In this document: one piece after another, positions 1 through 6,687 of the stretch
How positions within the stretch are numbered: position 1 is the first letter of the stretch
Layout: every line of letters begins with the position of its first letter
NCBI GenBank assembly: GCA_964353855.1
Contig: CAYGWX010000064.1
Coordinates: 1-14,946 of the forward strand
Source of the DNA: CAYGWX01 sp964353855 [NCBI: uncultured bacterium]
GTDB lineage: Bacteria; Edwardsbacteria; CAYGWX01
Reading direction: 5' to 3'
Length of the DNA stretch: 14,946 nt
Program-made: the position numbers and the translations under genes
Notes under the pieces: generated by a model
What the model was told of the DNA's origin: nothing
What the model saw: only the letters and a program-made list of their open reading frames with translations
Databases searched by the model: none

Positions 1-88
1 CCCGCTCCGACCGGCGTTGCCTGCCTCGGCTTCCGTTGACAGTGCGTTAGCCCTCTCCGCAGCCGCAGGCAAGCAAGTAGGGAAAAGG

Positions 89-154
89 CCTGTGGCGTTT
101 TCTGTTTCCTGTCGTATGGTTTTGCCACAGGTCCCCAAAGAGGATCGCGTGGCA
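89..154 (+). promoter_or_regulatory. Possible attenuator-like leader with two competing stems
   Basis: An exact 8-bp inverted repeat pairs CCTGTGGC (89-96) with GCCACAGG (124-131) across a 27-base loop. The right arm also forms the left side of the terminator-like hairpin at 123-154, so the two structures exclude each other. That is the geometry of a transcription attenuator in the leader of the outer-membrane protein gene at 202. No riboswitch class was recognised, no leader peptide is convincing, and chance pairing cannot be excluded. Confidence 0.3.
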
Positions 155-165
155 GTTTTTCATTT
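123..165 (+). terminator. Rho-independent terminator-like hairpin
   Basis: An outer stem TGCCAC (123-128)/GTGGCA (149-154) surrounds a small internal loop and an inner stem GGTCC (130-134)/GGATC (142-146, one G-T pair) with a 7-base loop. A T-rich tract (T5, CA, T3) follows at 156-165. This is the only hairpin with a T-tract found in the window. It could end a transcript entering from the left, or act as an attenuator for the gene at 202. Confidence 0.5.
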
Positions 166-201
166 GAAAGGGTGCGGGAAAAACAAAAATAAGATTAATA
201 A

Positions 202-2631
202 ATGAAACTGGTTAAAAATGCAGTCCTAAGTGTGTTCCTGATAGGCCTCCTGGCCGGGATCGTTCCGGCCGAGGAGAAGATGGTGAGAAAATGCCGGGCC
301 GTGCGGACCGAGCAGGTCCCGAAGATGGACGGCAGGCTGGACGACCCCTGCTGGGCGACCGCTCCCCCGGAGACCACGTTCACCCAGCGTTATCCGGACG
401 AGGGCAAGCCGCCCACAGAGAAGACCGAGTTCCGGGTGCTCTACGACAACGCCAATCTGTTCATCGGCGTCCGGGCACATTCCAAAAGCCCCAAGGGTAT
501 CGTCGGCAGGCTGGCCCGCAGGGACGCGAGCGTGTCCTCGGACTGGATTAGGATAGACCTCGACCCCTATCACGACAACCTGAGCGGGCTGGCCATCGCC
601 GTGAACCCGTCCGGGACAAAGCTGGACTGGTCCTATTACAACGACGAGGAACAGGACATGTCCTGGGATGGGGTCTGGGAGGCAGGCACGAGCAAGGACT
701 CCCTTGGCTGGTGCGCGGAGTTTCGTATCCCGTTCTCGATCCTGCGGTTCAAGCCTGGGCCGGACCTCACCTTCGGGCTCAACCTTATGCGCTCCATCCA
801 CGGGACCAACGAGACCGATCAGTGGGCCCTGATCTTGCGAAGTGAGTCGGGCTGGATCTCAAAGGCCGGACACCTCACGGGCCTCTCAGGAATCGCCCGG
901 CCAAGGCACCTGGAGCTCCTGCCCTACGCTGTGTCCCGGGCGGTCTCCCGGCCCAAAGACCCGCTCACGAACCCCAAGGGAACGAGCTACGACGGGCGTC
1001 TCGGACTGGACCTGAAGTACGGGCTGGCCAGCAACCTCACCCTGGACGCCACCATAAACCCGGAATTCGGGCAGGTGGAGGCCGACCCCATGGTCCTGAA
1101 CCTCTCGGCCTACGAGACGTTCTATCCCGAGAAACGGCCCTTCTTTCTGGAGGGGGCCTCGTCCTACTATACGCCGATGACTCTGTTCTACTCCCGGAGG
1201 ATCGGGAAGGCCCTGTACGAGGATGGGACTCAATACGACGTAAACTACAACACGGACGAGATCAAGAAGTTCCCGGAATACGCCACGATCCTCGGGGCGG
1301 GAAAGCTGACCGGGAAAGTCGGGAACGTATCGCTGGGCCTGCTGGACGGCGTGACGGACGAAGCCTATGCCACGGTGGATTCGGCGGGAACCGAGCGCCG
1401 GAGGCTGGTCGAGCCCCTGACCAATTACTTCGTGGGGCGCACTAGGGCCGATTTCGGATCCTCGAGCCTCGGTCTCCTTGGAACCGCGGTGAGCCGGAAG
1501 GGCTCCGAGCCGACTGGGACCGGGGGCTTGGATTGGAGGTGGCGGTTCGCCAAGAACACCTACGGTTTCACAGGCCAACTTGCCGGAAGCAGGGAGGGAA
1601 CGACCGGGGACCGCAGGAACGGCTGGGGGACTGACGTAAAGCTCAGCAAGGACTCTGGAAAATACCTGCGCGGAAAGGTGGGCTACCGTGCCTTCTCCCC
1701 GGAGTTCGGTATCAACGACCTCGGATACCTCCGGAGGAACGACTGGGCCATCGGGTACGGTACGCTCGAGATCGTGAAGGAGGACCGGCCGTTCGGGCCC
1801 TTCCGCAGCGTGGAACTGATTTTCACTGATCAGTATGCCCAGAACTTCCATCGCGAGAATCTCCTCCGCGAGAAAAACCTCGATGTCGATCTCTCGACGC
1901 GCAACTTCTGGTACTTCGGGGGCGGGGGCGGGCGCAGCGACCAGGTCTACGACGACCGCGTGACCCGCGGCGGGCCCGTGACCCTGAACTCGGTCAACCA
2001 TTATATTTACGGATGGGTCTCCAGCGATTCACGGAGGCGGGTAATGGTCAGCCCCTCGGTCAGCACCTGGCGAAGCCGGGACCAATCTTATGGCGGAGAG
2101 GCCACGCTCTCCGCGAGCCTGAACCTAGCCTCCAATGCCAAGCTCAGCTTCTCCCCGGGATACACCTGGGGTATGCTGCGCAAGCTCTGGGTCACGAACG
2201 TGGACTCCGACGGGGACGGTACCGATGACCGTTTCGTGTTCGGGGACCTCAAGGAAAGGATCCTGGACCTGACCACGCGGGCCGACCTCACGCTTACGCC
2301 CAGCCTTTCGTTTCAGCTTTACGCCCAGCCTTACTTGGCCGTGGGGAACTACGAGAGGTTCGATGAACTGCTGGTCCCTAAAACCTATATCTATGCGCCC
2401 TACGACTTAGGATACTCCCCAGATTTCAATGATAAGTCCTTGCGCGGGAACGCGGTGCTGAGATGGGAGTACCGGCCGGGGAGCACGTTGTATCTGGTCT
2501 GGTCCCAGAATCGCTACGAGGGATCACAGAATCTGGGGGACTTCTCTCCGAGGCGGGATCTCCGGACCCTGATGCGGGCCCAGGGGGAGAACGTGTTCAT
2601 GATGAAGGTGAACTACTGGTTTAACCTTTAA
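202..2631 (+). CDS. CBM9-like/DUF5916 outer-membrane beta-barrel protein
   Basis: The 809-residue product is predicted to sit in the outer membrane. Residues 1-23 form a signal peptide (basic start, hydrophobic VFLIGLLAGIV, likely cleavage after VPA before EEK). A carbohydrate-binding family 9-like domain spans about 40-225, beginning at the family motif MDGRLDDPCW (42-51). From about 235 to the end it matches DUF5916: residues 286-318 contain NPEFGQVEADP followed by FYPEKRPFFLEG, the family hallmark. The rest is rich in alternating barrel-type strands, and the C-terminus ends in NYWFNL, an aromatic beta-signal-like strand. Members often occur in FCB-type bacteria; the substrate is unknown and carbohydrate binding is only implied by the fold. 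No Shine-Dalgarno is visible: the start is preceded by an A-rich stretch. The start was chosen because it gives the full signal peptide. Confidence 0.87.
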   Translation: MKLVKNAVLSVFLIGLLAGIVPAEEKMVRKCRAVRTEQVPKMDGRLDDPCWATAPPETTFTQRYPDEGKPPTEKTEFRVLYDNANLFIGVRAHSKSPKGIVGRLARRDASVSSDWIRIDLDPYHDNLSGLAIAVNPSGTKLDWSYYNDEEQDMSWDGVWEAGTSKDSLGWCAEFRIPFSILRFKPGPDLTFGLNLMRSIHGTNETDQWALILRSESGWISKAGHLTGLSGIARPRHLELLPYAVSRAVSRPKDPLTNPKGTSYDGRLGLDLKYGLASNLTLDATINPEFGQVEADPMVLNLSAYETFYPEKRPFFLEGASSYYTPMTLFYSRRIGKALYEDGTQYDVNYNTDEIKKFPEYATILGAGKLTGKVGNVSLGLLDGVTDEAYATVDSAGTERRRLVEPLTNYFVGRTRADFGSSSLGLLGTAVSRKGSEPTGTGGLDWRWRFAKNTYGFTGQLAGSREGTTGDRRNGWGTDVKLSKDSGKYLRGKVGYRAFSPEFGINDLGYLRRNDWAIGYGTLEIVKEDRPFGPFRSVELIFTDQYAQNFHRENLLREKNLDVDLSTRNFWYFGGGGGRSDQVYDDRVTRGGPVTLNSVNHYIYGWVSSDSRRRVMVSPSVSTWRSRDQSYGGEATLSASLNLASNAKLSFSPGYTWGMLRKLWVTNVDSDGDGTDDRFVFGDLKERILDLTTRADLTLTPSLSFQLYAQPYLAVGNYERFDELLVPKTYIYAPYDLGYSPDFNDKSLRGNAVLRWEYRPGSTLYLVWSQNRYEGSQNLGDFSPRRDLRTLMRAQGENVFMMKVNYWFNL

Positions 2632-2633
2632 AG

Positions 2634-2668
2634 ATAGGGTGTAGGGTGTTGGGTGTAGGGGGCAGGGA
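2634..2668 (+). repeat. Degenerate heptamer tandem repeat, type C (GTAGGGT)
   Basis: Five consecutive 7-base units, ATAGGGT, GTAGGGT, GTTGGGT, GTAGGGG and GCAGGGA, fill the spacer just after the preceding stop codon. Three further A-rich blocks of seven bases continue to 2689, directly against the next start codon, but they fit the unit poorly. Confidence 0.7.
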
Positions 2669-2689
2669 AAGAAAGAACGCAAAGAACAG

Positions 2690-4603
2690 ATGATCCAGTT
2701 ATCCGACATCAAGGTCTCGTTCGGAGAGCGGGTGCTGTTCGAGGGGGTGACCTGGCATCTGGACCTGGGGGACCGGGTGGCCCTGGTCGGACCCAACGGC
2801 AGCGGGAAGACCACGCTTTTCAAGGTCGCGCTCGGGCTCCTGGCCCCGGATTCCGGCCAGCGCCTGGTGAGCAGGAGCGCCCGGCCCGGGTATCTGCCCC
2901 AGGAGGAGTCCTCCCCGTCCCAGAAGACCGTGCTGGGCGAGGCCCTGACCGCTTTCCCCAACCGGGAGACGCTCACGGAGGAGATGGAATCCCTGGGCCA
3001 TGAGCTGGAGACCCTGGCCAAGGACGATCCCGAGCTTCCCGCACTCCTCGGAAGATACGGCAGCCTGCAAAAACGGTTCGAGCAGGAAAACGGGTATCAC
3101 CACGAGCACCTGGCCAGGGAGGTGCTTTCCGGCCTGGGGTTCGCGCCCGGAGAGCAAGAGAAGCCCGTGTCCGCGATGTCCGGAGGCTGGCAGATGCGGG
3201 TCGCCCTGGCCAAACTCCTCCTGGCCTCGCCCACGCACCTATTTTTGGACGAGCCCACGAACCACCTGGACATCGAATCCATGGCCTGGCTGGAGGATTA
3301 CCTGTACGGATTCCCCGGGGCCGTGATTTTGGTCTCGCACGACCGGTACTTCCTGGACCGGATGGCTAGGAAGACCTGCGAGATCTCGGGCGGAAAGCTT
3401 CTGGAGTATCATACCAATTACACCGGATACCTCGCGGAGAAGGAGCAACGCAAGGAGGCCTTGATCAACCAGGCCAAGCGTCAGGAGGAACGGGTCGCGC
3501 AGCTGGAGCGGTTCATCGAGCGCTTCCGGGCCAAGAACACCAAGGCCACGCAGGTGAAGAGCAAGGAGAAGCTGCTCGAGAAGATGGAGCGGATCGTGAT
3601 CCCGGGCGAGGAGAAGCGGATCCGCTTCCGCTTCCCTCCGGCCCCGCCCTGCGGGCGGAAGATGCTCGAGATCGCGGAAGCCGGCAAAGCCTACGGGGAC
3701 AAAAGGGTCTTCTCCGGAATCAACCTCGTGGTGGAGCGGGGACAGAAGATCGCGATGGTGGGGGTGAACGGAGCCGGGAAGTCCACACTGCTCCGGCTCC
3801 TGGCTGGGACGGATGAGCCCACCGAGGGCAAGAGGACCGTGTATCCAAAGGTTGAGGTCGCCTACTTTGCCCAGCATACCGCGGACATGCTGACCCCCGA
3901 GAACACCGTGATGGAGGAGATGCAGAGCGCCTCCCCGGAAGAGCTGAGGCCCAGGCTCAGGACCCTCCTCGGTTCGTTCCTGTTCAGCGGCGACGACGTG
4001 TTCAAGAAAATCTCGGTCCTGTCCGGAGGGGAGAAGGCGAGGGTGGCCCTGGCCAAGACCCTGCTCCTGCCCGCGAACCTCCTGATCATGGACGAGCCTA
4101 CAAACCACCTGGACTTGGCCGGCAAGGAGGTCCTGGAGGAGGCCCTGCGGGACTATGAGGGGAGCCTCATTATCGTGACCCACGACCGGTACCTGATGAA
4201 CCGGGTCGCGGAGATCACCTGGGAGATGGAGAACGGGAAATTCATCGCCTATCCCGGGAACTACGACCTCTACCTCTGGCGGAAAGCGCGGCTGGACGAG
4301 GACGAGACCCCTCAGGCCCCCCTGCCCAAGACCCGGGACGAGGAAAAGGAGCGCAAGCGCCGGGAGGCTTTAACGCGGGCCGATAAATACGAGCACAAAA
4401 AGGCGCTCGTGGAGCTGGAGAAGGAGATCGAGGCCAAAGAGGCCAGGAAGAAGGAGGTCGAGGCTCTTCTCGCGGACTCCAAGATCTATGCCGACGGCGA
4501 ACAGGCCCGCGCCCTGGTCATGGAATACCAACGACTGAGGGACGAACTGGATGCCCTCTACGAGGTTTATGAGGAAAAGGAATCATTGATAATTGAAAAG
4601 TGA
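2690..4603 (+). CDS. ABC-F family ATPase (Uup/YheS-like), first copy
   Basis: This 637-residue soluble protein has two ABC ATPase domains and no membrane segment, as expected for ABC-F factors that act at the ribosomal E site. Domain 1 has Walker A GPNGSGKTT (34-42), signature MSGGW (163-167), Walker B with DEPTNHLD (187-194) and switch His217. A charged helical linker of about 230-320 corresponds to the P-site tRNA interaction motif. Domain 2 has Walker A GVNGAGKST (358-366), LSGGE (444-448), DEPTNHLD (468-475) and His498. Residues 543-637 form a charged coiled-coil tail like that of Uup or YheS. Both catalytic glutamates are present, so ATP hydrolysis is expected. The start matches the usual ABC-F beginning, but its ribosome site is weak. 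The last residues (SLIIEK) and the stop lie inside a heptamer repeat. A housekeeping role is more likely than resistance. Confidence 0.93.
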   Translation: MIQLSDIKVSFGERVLFEGVTWHLDLGDRVALVGPNGSGKTTLFKVALGLLAPDSGQRLVSRSARPGYLPQEESSPSQKTVLGEALTAFPNRETLTEEMESLGHELETLAKDDPELPALLGRYGSLQKRFEQENGYHHEHLAREVLSGLGFAPGEQEKPVSAMSGGWQMRVALAKLLLASPTHLFLDEPTNHLDIESMAWLEDYLYGFPGAVILVSHDRYFLDRMARKTCEISGGKLLEYHTNYTGYLAEKEQRKEALINQAKRQEERVAQLERFIERFRAKNTKATQVKSKEKLLEKMERIVIPGEEKRIRFRFPPAPPCGRKMLEIAEAGKAYGDKRVFSGINLVVERGQKIAMVGVNGAGKSTLLRLLAGTDEPTEGKRTVYPKVEVAYFAQHTADMLTPENTVMEEMQSASPEELRPRLRTLLGSFLFSGDDVFKKISVLSGGEKARVALAKTLLLPANLLIMDEPTNHLDLAGKEVLEEALRDYEGSLIIVTHDRYLMNRVAEITWEMENGKFIAYPGNYDLYLWRKARLDEDETPQAPLPKTRDEEKERKRREALTRADKYEHKKALVELEKEIEAKEARKKEVEALLADSKIYADGEQARALVMEYQRLRDELDALYEVYEEKESLIIEK

Positions 4604-4626
4604 AAATTGAAAAATGCAAAATGAAA
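4585..4626 (+). repeat. Degenerate heptamer tandem repeat, type A (ATTGAAA)
   Basis: Six consecutive 7-base units read ATTGATA, ATTGAAA, AGTGAAA, ATTGAAA, AATGCAA and AATGAAA. The array begins inside the ABC-F gene, supplies its stop codon (4601-4603), and ends 17 bases before the alr start. It also creates a spurious in-frame ATG at 4614. The same type occurs in the opposite orientation at 10314-10355. Confidence 0.82.
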
Positions 4627-4631
4627 GCCAT

Positions 4632-4636
4632 GGAGG
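4632..4636 (+). promoter_or_regulatory. Ribosome binding site deciding the alr start
   Basis: GGAGG sits seven bases before the in-frame GTG at 4644. The upstream in-frame ATG at 4614 lies inside a heptamer repeat and has no such site, so the GTG is the better start. Confidence 0.8.
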
Positions 4637-4643
4637 AAAAGCG

Positions 4644-5792
4644 GTGCGTAGAGAGAAGCTGAGCTGGGTGGAGGTGGACCGGAAGGCTCTGGAGGCCAAC
4701 TTGCGGGCGTTCCGTAAGCGGGTCGGGAAGGCCAAGCTGTGCCTGGTGGTAAAGTCCGAGGCCTACGGAAGCGGAATCGTTCCCGTGGCCAAGGTCGCGC
4801 AGAGGTGCGGGGTGGACTGGTTCGGGGTCGTGAACCTGGACGAGGCCGAGGCCCTGAGGGAGGCGGGGATCCGGAAACTCATCCTCATTCTGGGCTACGT
4901 GACCCTGAAGCATCTGCCCGAGGTCTTGAAGCGGGGATATCACCTGACCGTGTTCAACCTGGAGACCCTGAGGCGGCTCTCAGGCCTGGCCCGGAGGATG
5001 GGCACCAAAGCGCGGGTCCACTTGAAGCTGGAGACCGGAACGCACCGCTACGGGATCATGGAGCAGGACCTTCTGGCGTTCGGAGATTACCTGTATGAAC
5101 ATCCCGAGATCTCCGTGGAGGGAGCCTCCATGCACTTCGCCAACATCGAGGACACCACGGACCATACCTATGCCATGAAGCAGATCGAGCGGTTCGAGCA
5201 CCTCGTGGGCCGGCTGGAGGCGGACGGCATCCATCCCAAACTCAGGCACACGGCCTGCACCGCGGCCACGATCCTGTTCACGAAGACGCACTTCGACATG
5301 GTCCGGCTGGGGATCGGAGCCTACGGGTGCTGGCCCTCCCGCGAGACCTTCGTATCCGCGAAAGAAAGGAAGGCGGGGATGACGCTCCGGCCCGCGCTGA
5401 CCTGGAAGACGGTCATCGGGCAGATCAAGGAGGTGCCCACGGGAAGCGCCATCGGCTACGGGGGAACCTACAAGACCACGCGCCCGGCCCGGATCGCGGT
5501 CCTGCCGATGGGATACTACGAGGGCTACGACCGCGGGCTCTCCAACGGGGCTTACGTGCTCGTCCGGGGAAAGCGCGCCCCGGTGCGCGGACGGGTGTGC
5601 ATGAACGTCATGATGGTGGATGTGACCGACATCCCGGAGGCCCGGCTGGAGGACGAGGTCGTGCTCCTGGGGAGCCAGGGCGAGGAGACGATCCCCGCGG
5701 AGCAGCTGGCTTCCTGGGCCGGGACCATCAACTACGAGATCCTGAGCCGGATCATTCCGGAACTGCCGAGGATCGTGATTAGTGGCTCGTGA
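4644..5792 (+). CDS. alr: Alanine racemase (PLP-dependent)
   Basis: Alanine racemase interconverts L- and D-alanine in the cytoplasm to supply D-Ala for peptidoglycan. Counting from the GTG start, the product is 382 residues, normal for the family. Lys37 in VVKSEAYGSG is the PLP-binding lysine; the usual motif is VVKANAYGHG, so the Asn and His positions differ. Lys128 and Arg135 in LKLETGTHRYG match the carbamylated lysine and the arginine that contacts the PLP ring. VRLGIGAYG (220-228) is the family barrel motif. Tyr272 in GYGGTY is the second catalytic base. GYYEGYDR (290-297) replaces the usual GY.DGY, and CMNVMMVD (319-326) has Asn where Asp is usual. The catalytic Lys and Tyr are intact, so activity is likely, although these changes could shift substrate preference. 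The last residues and the stop lie within a heptamer repeat. Confidence 0.92.
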   Translation: MRREKLSWVEVDRKALEANLRAFRKRVGKAKLCLVVKSEAYGSGIVPVAKVAQRCGVDWFGVVNLDEAEALREAGIRKLILILGYVTLKHLPEVLKRGYHLTVFNLETLRRLSGLARRMGTKARVHLKLETGTHRYGIMEQDLLAFGDYLYEHPEISVEGASMHFANIEDTTDHTYAMKQIERFEHLVGRLEADGIHPKLRHTACTAATILFTKTHFDMVRLGIGAYGCWPSRETFVSAKERKAGMTLRPALTWKTVIGQIKEVPTGSAIGYGGTYKTTRPARIAVLPMGYYEGYDRGLSNGAYVLVRGKRAPVRGRVCMNVMMVDVTDIPEARLEDEVVLLGSQGEETIPAEQLASWAGTINYEILSRIIPELPRIVISGS

Positions 5793-5808
5793 TTCGTAAC
5801 TCGGGATC
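5774..5808 (+). repeat. Degenerate heptamer tandem repeat, type B (CGTGATT)
   Basis: Five consecutive 7-base units read CGTGATT, AGTGGCT, CGTGATT, CGTAACT and CGGGATC. They cover the last codons and the TGA stop of alr (5790-5792). The opposite-strand version of the same type lies at 8347-8388. Confidence 0.75.
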
Positions 5809-5865
5809 GGCCATCCAAGTAATGATGAAGTCAAAAATGCAATCTCATAAGGGGGCAGAAAGAAA

Positions 5866-6687
5866 TTGTTAAAGGACACGACCATCGCTTTCATCGGCAG
5901 CGGGACCATGGGCGAGGCCATGGTCAAGGGGCTCTTGGAGAATCAGCTTGTCAACCCGGACCATATCATCGCATCCGGGCCCAGGGAGGAACGTGCCGAG
6001 GAGCTGACCAAGACCTACAAGATCCGGGCCACGACCGACAACCGGGAGGCGGCCAAGGGGGCCGACGACGTGGTCCTCTCGGTCAAGCCCCAAGTCCTGC
6101 CCTCGGTGCTGGAGGAGCTTCAAGGAGTCGTGTCCAAGGACGCTCTGGTCCTCTCCATCGTGGCCGGGGCCAAGATCGCGCGCATCCGCGGAGCCCTGGG
6201 GACGGAGTTCGTGGTGCGCTCCATGCCCAACATCCCGGCCCAGATCATGCAGGGGATGACGGTCTGGACCGCCACCCCCTCCACGGACGAGCGGCACCGC
6301 CAGCAGGCCCGGACCATCCTCGCGGCCTTGGGGGACGAGCTGTTCGTGAAGGACGAGAACTATCTGGACATGGCCACGGCCCTTTCCGGAACCGGCCCGG
6401 CTTACGCCTTCTTGTTCATGGAAGCCTTGGTAGATGCCGGAGTGCATCTGGGGTTCTCCCGGCGGGTGGCCCACCAGCTGGTCCTCAAGACCATGCAGGG
6501 GGCCGTGGGGATCGCGGCCCACACCATGAAGCATCCCGTGGAGCTGCGGAACGATGTGACCTCTCCGGGCGGAACTTCGGCCGCGGCCTTGTACGAGCTG
6601 GAGCAGGGTGGCCTCCGCACGGTCATCGCCAAAGCCGTCTGGGCGGCCTACGAGAGGTCCAAAGCATTGGGAGACGCCAAGCTGTAA
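5866..6687 (+). CDS. proC: Pyrroline-5-carboxylate reductase
   Basis: ProC catalyses the last step of proline synthesis, the NAD(P)H-dependent reduction of 1-pyrroline-5-carboxylate, in the cytoplasm. The 273-residue length is typical. Residues 5-20 form the Rossmann nucleotide-binding turn (GSGTMGEAM, 11-19). VKPQ (73-76) is the conserved post-fold motif. SGTGPAYAFLFMEAL (174-188) and DVTSPGGTS (230-238), followed by an Ala/Gly-rich helix to about 251, are the family signature in the dimer domain. The TTG start is forced: a TAA lies in frame at 5848-5850, and the next Met falls inside the nucleotide-binding loop. A G-rich ribosome site (AAGGGGG, 5849-5855) precedes it. The TAA stop shares one base with the next ATG (TAATG), suggesting translational coupling to the second ABC-F gene. 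Confidence 0.95.
   Translation: MLKDTTIAFIGSGTMGEAMVKGLLENQLVNPDHIIASGPREERAEELTKTYKIRATTDNREAAKGADDVVLSVKPQVLPSVLEELQGVVSKDALVLSIVAGAKIARIRGALGTEFVVRSMPNIPAQIMQGMTVWTATPSTDERHRQQARTILAALGDELFVKDENYLDMATALSGTGPAYAFLFMEALVDAGVHLGFSRRVAHQLVLKTMQGAVGIAAHTMKHPVELRNDVTSPGGTSAAALYELEQGGLRTVIAKAVWAAYERSKALGDAKL

Noticed and set aside
1-39. Possible 3' end of an upstream gene in the first frame, with TGA at 37-39
   Set aside because: Only 12 codons are visible, too few to support a coding call.
36-41. TTGACA, a perfect -35 sequence
   Set aside because: No -10-like sequence lies at a suitable distance in the GC-rich DNA that follows.
164-195. TTGAAA followed by A/T-rich sequence as a promoter for the gene at 202
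   Set aside because: The -10 candidates (AAAATA at 17 bases, TAAGAT at 20 bases) are poor or badly spaced.
2-205. Frame open from the window edge to 205, whose stop overlaps the ATG at 202 (ATGA)
   Set aside because: The product is low-complexity Ala/Ser then Lys/Asn, it crosses the terminator-like hairpin, and no family is recognisable. A partial upstream gene ending here cannot be fully excluded.
886-2001. Long open frames on the - strand, for example 886-2001, 3239-4183, 8366-9460 and 9348-10319
   Set aside because: They mirror genes with strong family matches on the + strand, their products are Gly/Pro/His/Arg-rich without motifs, and long antisense frames are expected in GC-rich DNA.
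5809-5865. A further heptamer array between alr and proC
   Set aside because: A few A-rich words resemble type A, but no consistent seven-base period could be followed.
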